NCBI GenBank assembly: GCA_015478665.1
Contig: JADMII010000001.1
Span: 247,537-311,536, forward strand
Direction: 5' to 3'
Source of the DNA: Dehalococcoidia bacterium
GTDB lineage: Bacteria > Chloroflexota > Dehalococcoidia > DSTF01 > JACRBR01
DNA length: 64,000 bases
Below the pieces are notes generated by a model, which saw only the letters and a list, made by a program, of their open reading frames with translations, searched no databases and was not told the origin of the DNA. This document shows, piece by piece, positions 16,895 through 26,399 of the stretch (positions are counted from its first letter, which is position 1; the number at the start of each line of letters is the position of its first letter). The translations under genes and the position numbers were made by a program.

Positions 16895-18112
16895 ATGCGT
16901 CGACCGCTCGCAGGCACGCGCGTCCTCGACCTGACGATCTGGCAGCAGGGCACATACGCGTCCGCGGTGCTGGCCGACCTCGGCGCGGACGTGATCAAGG
17001 TCGAAGAGCGGCGGTCCGGCGACCCCGGCCGGCACTTCGATGTGGCGGCGGGCCTCGGGCTGAGCGCCTACTTCGAGGCCCACAACCGCGGCAAGCGCTC
17101 ACTCGCGCTGGACCTCAAGCACCCGCGCGGTCGCGAAGCGCTGCTCGCCGTCGCGAAGGACGCCGATGTCTTCCTGACGAACTTCCGCGCCGCCGCGATC
17201 GAGCGGCTCGGGCTCGGCTACGACGCGCTCGCCGCCGCCAACCCCGGCATCATCTACGTCGTCGCGTCGGGCCTCGGCGCGCGGGGCGACGACGCCGACC
17301 TCGGCGCCTTCGACATCCTGGCGCAGGCGCGTGGCGGCCTCATGAGCCTCACCGGCGAGCCCGACGACCCGCCGCTGCCGGCCGGCGTGCCGGTCGCCGA
17401 CCAGGTGGGAGCGCTGCATGCGACGATCGCCGTCCTCTCGGGCCTGATCGGCCGCGCCACGAGCGGGCACGGCATGCGCTTCGACACGTCGCTGCTGGGC
17501 AGCCAGATCTCGATGCAGTCGTTCAACATCACGCGACACCTCTTTACCGGCGAGCTGACGCATCGACGCGAGCGCGGCGGCGTCACGCCGTTCTGGCGCG
17601 CATACGAAGCCGGCGACGGCCAGTGGTTCGTCATCGGCATGCTGCTCGACCGCGCCTGGCCGGACGTCGCTCGCGCCCTCGGCCATCCGGAATGGCTCGA
17701 CGACGAGCGCTTCACAACGTATCGCCAGCGCGTCGGCGAGCACGGGCGGGAGTTGATCGCGCTGCTCGATGAGACGTTCCTCACCGCGCCCGCCGCCGAC
17801 TGGGTGCGCCGGCTCAACGACGCCGGCATGTTCTCCGCGCCGGTGCAGGACTACGCCGGCGTCGCCGCTGACGCGCAGATTGTTGCGAACGGATACATCC
17901 AGGACGTGCCGCGGCCGGGGCACGAGCCTGTGCGCATCGCCGGCACCGGCATCTCGATCGATGGCGAGCCGCTGGCGATCGAGCGCCTGGCGCCGGAGCT
18001 CGGAGAGCATTCGGAGGCGGTGCTGCTGGAGGCGGGCTATTCGTGGGAGGACATCGTCCAGCTGCGCGCCGATGGCGTCATCGGCCCGCCGCCCCACGAA
18101 CCGCAGGCGTGA
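16895..18112 (+). CDS. CaiB/BaiF family (type III) CoA transferase
   Basis: A 405-residue class III CoA transferase that moves CoA between carboxylic acids through an enzyme-bound anhydride. The family N-terminus LAGTRVLDLTIWQQGTYAS is followed by ADLGADVIKVEE, the NRGKRSLALDLKHPRGR segment and GAFDILAQARGGLMSLTG; the Asp in GAFD is the expected nucleophile position. Substrates cannot be told from sequence. ATG at 16895 matches the usual family start and sits just after a -10 hexamer. The F420-type oxidoreductase gene follows on the same strand after ~106 bp. Confidence 0.9.
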   Translation: MRRPLAGTRVLDLTIWQQGTYASAVLADLGADVIKVEERRSGDPGRHFDVAAGLGLSAYFEAHNRGKRSLALDLKHPRGREALLAVAKDADVFLTNFRAAAIERLGLGYDALAAANPGIIYVVASGLGARGDDADLGAFDILAQARGGLMSLTGEPDDPPLPAGVPVADQVGALHATIAVLSGLIGRATSGHGMRFDTSLLGSQISMQSFNITRHLFTGELTHRRERGGVTPFWRAYEAGDGQWFVIGMLLDRAWPDVARALGHPEWLDDERFTTYRQRVGEHGRELIALLDETFLTAPAADWVRRLNDAGMFSAPVQDYAGVAADAQIVANGYIQDVPRPGHEPVRIAGTGISIDGEPLAIERLAPELGEHSEAVLLEAGYSWEDIVQLRADGVIGPPPHEPQA

Positions 18113-18218
18113 GCGAACGGGACCGCCGGCGACGGGTCGATGACCTGCGATGCGGGGCGGCGGCCACGATGCGCCTGCGCCCGCCGCGCTCCCGGCGCGC
18201 GCGACGAGGGAGTAGCCG

Positions 18219-19139
18219 ATGCAGATGCCGAAGATCTTCGCGCCGGCGCGCGGCTCCGACGACGGGATCATCGAGTGGGCGCGCGCGGTCGAGGCGGCCG
18301 GTGTCGACGGCGTCTTCGTCGGCGACCATGTGACGTTCTACGGCTCCGGCAGCGACGCGCTGATCAGGCTGGCGCCGATCGCCGCCGCCACCTCGACGCT
18401 CGCGCTGCAGACGTGCGTGTATCTGCTCGCGCTGCGGCATCCGACGCCCGTCGCGCTGCAGGCCGCCATGGTCGACCAGCTGAGCGATGGCCGGCTCGTG
18501 CTGGGCGTCGGCATCGGCGGCGAAGATCCGGACGAGTGGTGGGCGTGCGGCATCGACCCGAAGACGCGCGCGCGCCGCACAGATGAGTCGCTGCAGGTGC
18601 TGCGCAGCCTCTGGACGCAGGACGAGACGACGTTCGACGGCCGCTACTACCAGCTCGACCGCGTGCGCATGCGGCCGAAGCCGCATCGGCGCGGGGGTGT
18701 CGTCCTGCAGGTCGGCGGCCGCTCGGATGCGGCGCTGCGGCGCACGGCACGCTACGCCGACGGCTGGACGGGCATCTGGGTCTCCACCCGGCGCTTCGCC
18801 GAGGCCGGCGAGAAGATCGCCTCCTTCGCGCGGGAGGCCGGCCGCGCCGGCACGACGTTCACGCGCGGCATGCAGTTCTGGATGGGCGTCGACGCCGACC
18901 GGCAGACCGCGCGCGCGAAGGTGGCCGACAGCATGGAAGCCTTCTACAGGCTGCCCTTCGAGCAGTTCGAGAAGTACACGCCGTACGGCGGGCCGGACGA
19001 GATCGCGGAGTTCATCGCGCCGTACGTCGAAGCCGGCTGCGCGCACGTCAACCTCGTCATCGCCGACGACCCCGACGCCGTCCTCGAGCGCACACTCGCC
19101 GTGCAGGAGGCGCTGCGCCGAATCGCGCCTTCGCCGTAG
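18219..19139 (+). CDS. LLM-class (luciferase-like, F420-type) oxidoreductase
   Basis: A 306-residue bacterial luciferase-like barrel. Family features are VEAAGVDGVFVGDHV near residue 26, LALQTCVYLLALRHP, the GRLVLGVGIGGEDPDEWWACG loop and a later GRSDAALRRTARYADGW. These enzymes use F420 or FMN for hydride transfer or oxygenation; the substrate is unknown. Start chosen for GAGGGAGTAGCCG ahead of the ATG. It follows the CoA transferase gene and may be co-transcribed, suggesting a role in acid or steroid-like catabolism, which is inference. Confidence 0.88.
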   Translation: MQMPKIFAPARGSDDGIIEWARAVEAAGVDGVFVGDHVTFYGSGSDALIRLAPIAAATSTLALQTCVYLLALRHPTPVALQAAMVDQLSDGRLVLGVGIGGEDPDEWWACGIDPKTRARRTDESLQVLRSLWTQDETTFDGRYYQLDRVRMRPKPHRRGGVVLQVGGRSDAALRRTARYADGWTGIWVSTRRFAEAGEKIASFAREAGRAGTTFTRGMQFWMGVDADRQTARAKVADSMEAFYRLPFEQFEKYTPYGGPDEIAEFIAPYVEAGCAHVNLVIADDPDAVLERTLAVQEALRRIAPSP

Positions 19140-19212
19140 CGTGCGCAGTCGTCGGCGCGGCGCCGGGCGAGCGACGGCGTGCGCAGTTCGTTCCCGACGC
19201 CACGGGGCCGCC

Positions 19213-19539
19213 TCACACGACGACGTTCTCGACGGTGATGAACGAGGCTACGCGCGTGTGGTCGATGAAGTTGGCTTCGTCGGCGAGGGCCGCCGCTGTC
19301 TCCGCTGAACGCATCGCCTGGCGCAGCGCGTCGATGTCATCGAACCAGAGCTCGGCCGCGCCGTCGTACGCGGGCCTGGCGTCGCCGGCGTAGGCCTCCG
19401 GCACGACGTGGCACTGCACGTACCGGCGGAGCCCGGGGATCGCCCCGGCGATCGGCGCGTGGGTGTCGCGCCAGTACGCCTGGAAGGCGTCGAGGCTCAT
19501 CTCCGGCTTCTTCGAGATGCAGTAGATCAACTTCACCAT
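19213..19539 (-). CDS. EthD-domain protein
   Basis: A 108-residue dimeric alpha+beta barrel protein of the EthD family (MVKLIYCISKKPEMSLDAFQ, YWRDTHAPIA, then LRRYVQCHVV and YDGAAELWFDD). EthD-like proteins are small cytosolic enzymes or accessory proteins in ether or polyketide breakdown; the precise role is not known. The ATG at 19539 has GGAGG six bases upstream. It is convergent with the F420-type oxidoreductase gene and may be part of the same catabolic set. Confidence 0.8.
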   Translation of the reverse strand: MVKLIYCISKKPEMSLDAFQAYWRDTHAPIAGAIPGLRRYVQCHVVPEAYAGDARPAYDGAAELWFDDIDALRQAMRSAETAAALADEANFIDHTRVASFITVENVVV

Positions 19540-19690
19540 GCTGCCGCCTCCGTGCGATCCGCCGGCGCCATCGTCGCCGGGGCGCAAGGCCGCCGATTGC
19601 TGTGGCGCGGAGTCACAATCCTGCCGAAACGAAGACGGGCGAGCAAGCCCCCCACGAGGGCCTGCAGGTCGGCGACGAACCCGCCGGTCG

Positions 19691-20605
19691 CTACGTCGCG
19701 TACGCCCGCACGGCGATCCGCGCCAGCTCGCGCACGCCGTCGGCGAGCCGATGCTCCGGCGCCCAGCGTCCTGTCGCGCGCAGCTTCGTCACGTCGATGC
19801 ACGAGCGGCGGATCTCGCCGCGCGCCGGCAGCCGCTCGATGATCGCATGCTCGCCGAAGCCCTCGATCATCAGCGCCGCGAGCTCGTTGACGCTCGTCGC
19901 CGCGCCCGTGCCGACGTTCCACACGCCCCGCATACCGCCGTCGTCGAGGGCGAGCAGGATCGCCGAGACGACGTCGGCGACGTGTACGAAGTCACGCTGC
20001 TGCTCGCCGTCGCCGAAGATCCGCAGCGGCAGGCCGGCGGCCATCCGCTCGGCGAAGATGCTCGCGACGCCGCCCTCGGCGTCGGAGCGCTGGCGCGGGC
20101 CGTAGACGTTCGAGAGCCGCAGCGACGCGCCGGCGATCGGCGCCTCCGCGACGATGCGCTCTCCCTCGAGCTTGTGGCGGCCGTAGGGGTTCTCGGGCCG
20201 AGGCGGCGTCCGCTCATCGGCGGCGCCGCGCGTCTCGCCGTAGATCGCGCCTCCCGACGAGATGAACACGAAGCGTCGGACGCCGGCGAGGGCCGCCGCC
20301 CCGAGCACGTTGCGCAGGCCGTCGATGTTGATCCGGCGGTCGAGCGCGGGATCGGCGAGCGAACGCATGACGTTCGTCTGGGCGGCGCAGTGCACGACGG
20401 CGTCGAATCCGGCTTCGAACAGCCTGGCGAGCGGCGCCCCGGCCATGTCGAGGACGTAGAGCGGCACGGGCAGAGCCAGGTTCGCCAGCTGGCCCTTGCT
20501 CAAGTCGTCGAGGACGTGTGCCTCGTCGCCGCGGGCGACCAGCGCATCCACGACGTGCGAACCGATGAATCCGGCGCCGCCGGTCACAAGGATCTTCCGC
20601 TTCAT
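19691..20605 (-). CDS. NAD-dependent sugar epimerase/dehydratase
   Basis: A 304-residue extended SDR enzyme. The Rossmann motif VTGGAGFIGSHVVDAL is at residues 7-22; the catalytic Ser is in FISSGG and the YGRHK motif supplies Tyr and Lys. NVYGPRQ and FGDGEQQRDFVHVADVV are typical of UDP-glucose 4-epimerase-like enzymes. It acts on an NDP-sugar in the cytosol; exact substrate unknown. Its ATG overlaps the stop of the MFS gene by ATGA, so it is the last gene of the 26067-19691 sugar operon. Confidence 0.88.
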   Translation of the reverse strand: MKRKILVTGGAGFIGSHVVDALVARGDEAHVLDDLSKGQLANLALPVPLYVLDMAGAPLARLFEAGFDAVVHCAAQTNVMRSLADPALDRRINIDGLRNVLGAAALAGVRRFVFISSGGAIYGETRGAADERTPPRPENPYGRHKLEGERIVAEAPIAGASLRLSNVYGPRQRSDAEGGVASIFAERMAAGLPLRIFGDGEQQRDFVHVADVVSAILLALDDGGMRGVWNVGTGAATSVNELAALMIEGFGEHAIIERLPARGEIRRSCIDVTKLRATGRWAPEHRLADGVRELARIAVRAYAT

Positions 20606-21894
20606 CGCCGTCCCCTCTCCGCATGCAGCACGGGCGCCGGCGCCGCCGCCATCCGCCGCGCATCATCCCCTGTCCTCGTTCGCTCGTCGGCGGTAAGGGC
20701 GCGCGTTGCCGCGACCGCGCTTACCGTCAGGAACGCTGCGCCCACCAGCAGCATCGCCGGCCCGGCGCCGGAGACGCCGAGCAACACCGCGGCCAGTCCC
20801 GGTCCGATCGCATGTCCGAGACCGTCCATCGACATGAACCAGCCGATGACGCCGCCGCGTCCGCCGGCGCCACCCGAGAGCGCCAGCATCGTCGAGGCGA
20901 TCGTCGGCACGGCGAGGCCGAAGCCGACGCCACCGACGGCTGCCGCGACGACGACGAACCACGGCGCGGCGAAGTGCGAGAGCAGCATGACGGCGATGCC
21001 CGCAGCCGCGAACCCCGGCACCATCACGCGCCGGGCGCCGACGCGGTCCGCCAGTGCGCCACCGACGATCACGCTCGCGCCGCCGAGCACGGCCGCCGGC
21101 GCCAGCAGGAGGCCCTCGCGCGCCAGCGAGACGCCGGCGATCTCGCGCCCGTAGGCGCGGAAGCTCGCCGCCACGGCACCGAGCGCGACCGATTCCGCGA
21201 GGACGATCGCCGAGAAGGCGAGGCGCTGCGGCGAGCGCAGGATCGTTGGCAGCTCCCGCAGCGAAGGCCGCGCGCCGGTCTCCCGCTCGAGCGCCTCGCC
21301 GGCGCTGACGGGCGTCAGGAGGGCGATGGCGAAGGCGGCGGCGACGGAGCCAATCGGCAGCGCCATCGCCGTGTTGAAGCCGGCGTAAAGGTTAAGCACG
21401 GTGCCGCCGCCGAGGCCCGCCAGCAGCGCGGCCATCGTCGCCACGGTGAGCAGCGCCGTGAAGCGCGAGCGCGCGCCGGCATCGAAGCGCGAGTTGCCGG
21501 CGGAGTAGATCGCCGGCCAGAGCACGGACGACCCCAGCCCCTCGACTGCCGCGCTGCCGATGATGGCGTACGGTGCGAGGTGCGCCAGCGGGAGCATCGT
21601 GCTGTCGGCGATGAGCAGGAGCGCGGTGCCGCCGATCATCGCCCGGCGGGTGCCCAGCCGGTCGGAGACGACGCCGCTCGCCACCTGCGAGACGAGCTTC
21701 GCCACGCCGAACGCCGCCAGCGCGTAGCCGGCGAGCGCCGGGCTCGCGTGCAGGGTCTCCGGCAGGTACGACTGCAGGGCGATGAGGAAGACGAAGATGA
21801 ACGCCGCATCGGAGAGGAAGCCGATGGCGAGCAGCGGCAGGCTGCGCCGGACGATTTCCGGCCACGCCTCGAAGAAGCGGAAGGCCGTCCTCAT
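20602..21894 (-). CDS. MFS transporter
   Basis: A 430-residue major facilitator with about twelve hydrophobic segments. The inter-helix loop GVVSDRLGTRRAM matches the MFS signature, and its second-half copy is GALADRVGARRVM. The substrate cannot be inferred, though its place between a glycosyltransferase fusion and an epimerase hints at export of a sugar or glycan intermediate or a drug. ATG at 21894 overlaps the previous stop as ATGA, fixing the start. Confidence 0.85.
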   Translation of the reverse strand: MRTAFRFFEAWPEIVRRSLPLLAIGFLSDAAFIFVFLIALQSYLPETLHASPALAGYALAAFGVAKLVSQVASGVVSDRLGTRRAMIGGTALLLIADSTMLPLAHLAPYAIIGSAAVEGLGSSVLWPAIYSAGNSRFDAGARSRFTALLTVATMAALLAGLGGGTVLNLYAGFNTAMALPIGSVAAAFAIALLTPVSAGEALERETGARPSLRELPTILRSPQRLAFSAIVLAESVALGAVAASFRAYGREIAGVSLAREGLLLAPAAVLGGASVIVGGALADRVGARRVMVPGFAAAGIAVMLLSHFAAPWFVVVAAAVGGVGFGLAVPTIASTMLALSGGAGGRGGVIGWFMSMDGLGHAIGPGLAAVLLGVSGAGPAMLLVGAAFLTVSAVAATRALTADERTRTGDDARRMAAAPAPVLHAERGRR

Positions 21895-24014
21895 GTCGTC
21901 GTGCACTCCTTCAAGGAGCTCGGCGCCGGTATGCGACGGCGGAACGTCGTCACGTCGTACACCGTCAGCCCGCGCCGCGTCCGGTACGTCACGCGCGCCA
22001 GACCGCGGGCGACGAGCGCGTCGAGCAGCGCCTGCTCGTTCGTCGGGAACTCCCTGTTGTACGCCCGCTCGACGATCACGCGGTCGACGCGCTTCGCCGC
22101 CAGGTAGCACTGATAGCCGGCCTCGCTCCAGTTGCCGCGTCGCTGGCTTTCGCTGAAGAACTCATTCGCCAGCACCGCCTGATGTTGCAGCAGGATGTAC
22201 CCGCCCTGCTCACGCTCGTTCGGGCTCAGCACCCGGTAGACCTGACCCGGCGCGAAGTCCGACGACCGCAGGTACCCGCGATACTGGTTTGTGCTGCGAT
22301 GCACGAGTCCGTAGTAACTCCCCTGCCCGGCGAACCGCTCGACCACCGGCATCTGCGCCAGCGCCGTGCTGCCCACGAAGCCCGAGCTGAGCGCGACGAT
22401 CGCGACAGCAACCGCCAGGAAGCCCGTGCCGATGGCCCGATAGTGCCGCTGCAGCATCGGCGCCAGCGCCGTCAGCAGGAACGGCGCCCCCAGCACGAGG
22501 CCGCGCCGCGGCAGATCCTGCAAGACCGAGAGCACAACCGTCTGCGACGACCTCTCGCCGAGCGCCGGCGTCCGCAGCGCGAAGTACGCGAACGGCGTCA
22601 GGGCGACCAGCGCCGCGCCGCTCGCCGCCAGGAGCGGCAGGCGAGAGCGCGGCCGGAACATCAGGCAGAAGACGACGTACGACGCGACCGCAAGCCCCCC
22701 CTCGATCGGGTGCGTCGACGCCGTCAGCCACATCGCGACGGCGGCGAGCAGCCAGCGCTCCCGCTCGACGGCCCACACCAGCCCGAAGAACGCGACCGTC
22801 GCCCAGAGGAACGCGTACTGCCCGCCGGCGATGGCGTCGATGAAGAATGGGTTCGCGACCAAGAGCGCCATCAGCCACGGGTCGCGGACCTGCGGCCGGA
22901 CGACCATCGCGGTGCCGGCGACCGCGACGCCGGCGAGCACGAGGAAGAGCGTCACCGACCAATCCCCGAGGAGCGGGTAGACCAGCGCGTTCGCCGTCCA
23001 CGGCACGAGGCCATACGGGTAGGTGAAGGCGCGTCCGTTATCGAGGCCGGCGAATCGCAGAGGAATCGTGCCCGTATGGAAGATCGACTGGCTGATGTAC
23101 CAGACGTGAGCGTAGTTGTTGATCGTGTCGTTCGCCAGGTAGATCGAAGAGCTGAGCATCACCAGCAGCGGCACGACCATCGCCGCGAAGAACAGCGGCA
23201 GGCCGTAGTACGCGAGGCTGCGCGGCATGCCGCGCGGCAGCCGCCGCGTCGCCATCACCCGCCACCAGGCGCAGGGCATCGCGATGAGGTCGATGACGAC
23301 GTCCTTCATGCGTGTGCGCGAGCGGAAGACGGGGATATCGACGACGGTCGTATCGTGGATGTGGTAGCCGAGCAGCGGCAGGATCACCGCCACTTCGACC
23401 GTCTCGCTGTACCTGTAGCCCTTGTAGTAGGTGAGCGCATCAAGCAGCGGCCCGACGCGGAAGGCGCGGTAGCCCGATTCGACATCGCGGAACCGCCGAC
23501 CCGACCAGACCGACGCCCACGCCGACATGATCCAGTTTCCGATACGCTTGTACCGCGGGTAGAGCCGGAAGTCGCGCTGCGCGATCACGGCGTCCGCGCC
23601 CGCCTCGACCGGCCGCAGCAGCAGGTCGAGCGAATCGGGGTCGTGCTGGCCGTCCGCATCGACGGTGAGCACAATGTCGTCGGGCGCGACCTGCTCGGTC
23701 TCGACCAGCATGCGCAGGTGCGAGAACGCCGCATAGTAGGCCGCGGACATGCCGCGGTTGCGGTTGAACGAGATCAGATGCGCGTGCGGCTTGTCGCGAA
23801 GCCAGTCGAACACGGCCTCGCGCGTATCGTCCGTCGAGCCATCGTCGACGATCAGCAGCCGGTCGACGAGCGGGTACAGCCGTTCCAGCACGCCGGCGAT
23901 CGTCGACGCCTCGTTGTAGGCCGGCATGACGGCGATCAGCTGCGGCCGCCGCGTGCGTGCCCGCGGCTCCTCGGTGCGAGCCGCTGCGGGACGTCGTTCA
24001 CTCGATGCGATCAT
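21891..24014 (-). CDS. GT2 glycosyltransferase fused to a polytopic membrane domain
   Basis: A 707-residue fusion. Residues ~25-250 are a polyprenyl-phosphate-glycosyltransferase-like GT2 domain (VMPAYNEAST, LIVDDGSTDDT, TVDADGQHDPDSL, and a DVESGYRAFR loop). The rest has about ten hydrophobic helices and an extracytoplasmic C-terminal domain ending in a TNEQALLDALVARG segment. The membrane half is paralogous to the protein at 29988-31343 (shared NYAHVWY, PYG..PW, GDW.VTL). A GT2 making a lipid-linked sugar joined to a membrane acceptor/transfer domain is likely. Both ends overlap neighbours by ATGA. Confidence 0.85.
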   Translation of the reverse strand: MIASSERRPAAARTEEPRARTRRPQLIAVMPAYNEASTIAGVLERLYPLVDRLLIVDDGSTDDTREAVFDWLRDKPHAHLISFNRNRGMSAAYYAAFSHLRMLVETEQVAPDDIVLTVDADGQHDPDSLDLLLRPVEAGADAVIAQRDFRLYPRYKRIGNWIMSAWASVWSGRRFRDVESGYRAFRVGPLLDALTYYKGYRYSETVEVAVILPLLGYHIHDTTVVDIPVFRSRTRMKDVVIDLIAMPCAWWRVMATRRLPRGMPRSLAYYGLPLFFAAMVVPLLVMLSSSIYLANDTINNYAHVWYISQSIFHTGTIPLRFAGLDNGRAFTYPYGLVPWTANALVYPLLGDWSVTLFLVLAGVAVAGTAMVVRPQVRDPWLMALLVANPFFIDAIAGGQYAFLWATVAFFGLVWAVERERWLLAAVAMWLTASTHPIEGGLAVASYVVFCLMFRPRSRLPLLAASGAALVALTPFAYFALRTPALGERSSQTVVLSVLQDLPRRGLVLGAPFLLTALAPMLQRHYRAIGTGFLAVAVAIVALSSGFVGSTALAQMPVVERFAGQGSYYGLVHRSTNQYRGYLRSSDFAPGQVYRVLSPNEREQGGYILLQHQAVLANEFFSESQRRGNWSEAGYQCYLAAKRVDRVIVERAYNREFPTNEQALLDALVARGLARVTYRTRRGLTVYDVTTFRRRIPAPSSLKECTTT

Positions 24015-24934
24015 GCCGTACGCAGGGCCGTTCGCTCCTGCTCCAGGTACCACTGCACGGTGCGCTCCATGCCGGTCTCGAAGTCCACCTTCGGCGTCCA
24101 GCCGATCTCGCGCGCCGCCTTCGCCGATGACACCTGCTTGCCGCCGTAGTCGCCGGCGCGCGCCGGGACGAACTCAATCCCCTTGCCGCCGACGAGCCGG
24201 TGCACCGTCTCGGCGATGCGCAGGATCGACACTTCCTCCGCGCCGTCGATGTTGTACGTCTGGCCCTCCGCCTCGGGCGCCAGCGCCAGCACGTGCGCGT
24301 CCGCCAGGTCCTCGACGTACACGAACTTGCGGTTCTGGCTGCCGTCGCCGGCGACCGTCATCGGCTCGCCGCCGAGCGCCTTGCGGATGAAGATCGGGAT
24401 GACCAGCGACGGCCGCATGCGCGGGCCATACGGGATGCCGTAGCGGAGGATCGTGAACGGCACGCCGAACAGCGTCTTGTAGTCGTGGCAGAGCATCTCC
24501 GACGCGATCTTGGTCGTCGTGTAGACGTGCCCCGTCGCCGCCGGATCGAAGCACGAGCGCTCGTCGACCCGCGGTTCGCGCGCGGCGCCGTACACCCACA
24601 CCGTGCTCGCCAGGACGACCCGCCGCAGTTCGTTGCGGCGCGCCGACTCCAGCACGCGCGATGTGCCGAGCACGTTCAGCGCCACCGCGCCCGTCGGATC
24701 CGCGACGACGTTGTTCACATCGGCATAGGCCGCCAGGTGGAAGATCACGTCGAGTCCGCGCGTCGCCCGGTCGAGCGCCTCCTGGTCGAGGATGTCGACC
24801 GCCACGCATTCGACGTCATCGCGATGTGGACGCGGCGCGCTGTCCAGCACCCGCACCTCGACGCGCGCATCCTTCAGCTTGTCGACGACGTGCGACCCGA
24901 TGAAGCCGCAGCCGCCGGTCACGCCCACCTTCAT
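24011..24934 (-). CDS. NAD-dependent epimerase/dehydratase
   Basis: A 307-residue extended SDR (VTGGCGFIGSHVVDKL; catalytic region STVWVYGA and VYTTTKIASE). In this protein the usual YxxxK appears as YTTTK. GIPYGPRMRPSLVI and AGDGSQNRKFVYVEDLADAH are typical of NDP-sugar epimerases/dehydratases. The sugar is unknown. It is second in the operon after the DegT aminotransferase (ATGA overlap), which fits making an amino- or deoxy-sugar for the GT2 fusion that follows. Confidence 0.87.
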   Translation of the reverse strand: MKVGVTGGCGFIGSHVVDKLKDARVEVRVLDSAPRPHRDDVECVAVDILDQEALDRATRGLDVIFHLAAYADVNNVVADPTGAVALNVLGTSRVLESARRNELRRVVLASTVWVYGAAREPRVDERSCFDPAATGHVYTTTKIASEMLCHDYKTLFGVPFTILRYGIPYGPRMRPSLVIPIFIRKALGGEPMTVAGDGSQNRKFVYVEDLADAHVLALAPEAEGQTYNIDGAEEVSILRIAETVHRLVGGKGIEFVPARAGDYGGKQVSSAKAAREIGWTPKVDFETGMERTVQWYLEQERTALRTA

Positions 24935-26067
24935 GACACCTCCGCTCCTACGCGCTGCGAGGCCAGCGCCTTCACCAGCGAATCGACCACGTACTCCGCA
25001 TCGTCGTCGGACATCACCGCCGACACCGGCAGGCAGATGTGCCGCGCGCAGAGCTCCTCCGCGACGGGCAGCGTGCCCGCGGCCTGCGGCCCGAACACGG
25101 GCTGCAGGTGACACGGCGCCTCGTACACCTCGCCGCTCAGTCCGACGTCGTACGTCTCGCGCAGCGTCTTCTTCAGCGCCGCCCGGTCGACGCCGGCCGG
25201 CGGCAGGGCGATGTACTTGTAGTAGTTGCAGGTGGAGCCCGCCGGGATCCGCAGCGGCTCCACGTCGGTGCCCGCCAGCAGCCGGTCGTAGATCGCCGCT
25301 ACCCGCTGCCGCGCCGCGATGAACTCCGGCAGCCGCGCCAGCTGCGAGGCGCCGATGATCGCGTGGGGCTCGCTCAGCCGCCAGTTGTTGCCCAGCAGCG
25401 TGTGGAAGTTCGACGTGAAGCCGGCCTTCCCCTGGTCGCGGTAGACGCGCGCCTGCTCGTCGATCGCGTCGTCGTCGGTGGCGATCATGCCGCCCTCGCC
25501 CGCCGTGATCACCTTCGTCGGATAGAACGAGAACGCCGCCGCCCGCCCGAAGCTGCCGGCCGGCTTGCCGCCGAGCGTGCTCCCGTGCGCGTGCGCCGCG
25601 TCTTCGATGAGCGCGACTCCCGCCGCGTCGCACAGCGCCCGCAGATCCGGCATCCGCGGCGTGATGATGCCGCCGATGTGCACGACGACGACGGCGCGCG
25701 TCTTCGGACTGAGCAGCGCCCGCACGGAATCGAGGTCGATGGAGAACGTCGACGGGTCGCACTCGGCGAAGCGCACCGTGCCGCCGGCGTGCTCGACGGC
25801 CGCCGGCGTCGCGAAGAACGTGTTCGTCGGCACGATCACCTCGCCGCCGGCGACGCCGATGGCGCGGAAGATGATCTCGAGCGCGCTGGTGCCGCTGCTC
25901 GTCGCCACGGCGTGCCTCGTGCCCGCCGTCCGCGCAAGCGCCTCTTCGAATGCGGCGCCGTGCTTGCCGAGCGTCAGCTGGCCGGATGTCAGACAGCCGT
26001 CGATCGCCGCCAGGATCTGCTTTCGGTCTTCTTCAGGGATATGGATCTTCGCGGGTGGGACTCGCAT
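24931..26067 (-). CDS. DegT/DnrJ/EryC1 family PLP sugar aminotransferase
   Basis: A 378-residue PLP enzyme. The SFYPTKVITAGEGG loop carries the Lys expected to bind PLP. Other features are SSGTSALEI near residue 57, IEDAAHAHGS with the PLP-contacting Asp, and a C-terminal LPVSAVMSDDDAEYVVDSL. It would transaminate a keto-NDP-sugar using glutamate or glutamine. The ATG at 26067 has GAGGAAGG upstream. First gene of the five-gene operon; its promoter region holds a PhoB-type direct repeat. Confidence 0.9.
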   Translation of the reverse strand: MRVPPAKIHIPEEDRKQILAAIDGCLTSGQLTLGKHGAAFEEALARTAGTRHAVATSSGTSALEIIFRAIGVAGGEVIVPTNTFFATPAAVEHAGGTVRFAECDPSTFSIDLDSVRALLSPKTRAVVVVHIGGIITPRMPDLRALCDAAGVALIEDAAHAHGSTLGGKPAGSFGRAAAFSFYPTKVITAGEGGMIATDDDAIDEQARVYRDQGKAGFTSNFHTLLGNNWRLSEPHAIIGASQLARLPEFIAARQRVAAIYDRLLAGTDVEPLRIPAGSTCNYYKYIALPPAGVDRAALKKTLRETYDVGLSGEVYEAPCHLQPVFGPQAAGTLPVAEELCARHICLPVSAVMSDDDAEYVVDSLVKALASQRVGAEVS

Positions 26068-26399
26068 GCACCTTCCTCTCTCGGCGTGGATGGTACGTGC
26101 CGCTCTGTGAAGGTTTGGTGAAGAGAGCCTTAAGCGCGGCTGTGGTTTGCCGCAGCGATTGCCAATCCCTCGACCGGCGACCCGTGGTGGCTGACCGGCG
26201 TCCGACTGCACGCCGCCGGCGGTGAGGCGGCGGAGACGCAACCGACGCTGTCCGGTGCGCGACAGCGGGCAGCGCTTGCGGAGCGATGCTTCGCTGCGCT
26301 CCGGGACGACCGGGCGCACGCACCCGCTGATCTGCGCCCATCTGCGGTTCCCCCATCGCCGGCGCCCGCCCGCCGACCTCCATCACGCGTCATCGGCGC
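26068..26399 (-). other. Promoter region of the sugar operon
   Basis: A 332-bp gap. The part near 26090-26123 holds a regulatory site listed separately. The remainder (26130-26399) contains no gene I can support. Confidence 0.4.
26090..26123 (-). promoter_or_regulatory. -10 hexamer with PhoB/OmpR-type direct repeat
   Basis: On the minus strand two CTTCAC copies are 11 bp apart (plus-strand GTGAAG at 26107-26112 and 26118-26123), the spacing PhoB-family regulators use. They overlap the -35 position for a TACCAT -10 (26095-26090). Start codon is 23 nt past the -10. An OmpR/PhoB-type regulator is encoded ~1.7 kb upstream. Confidence 0.4.
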
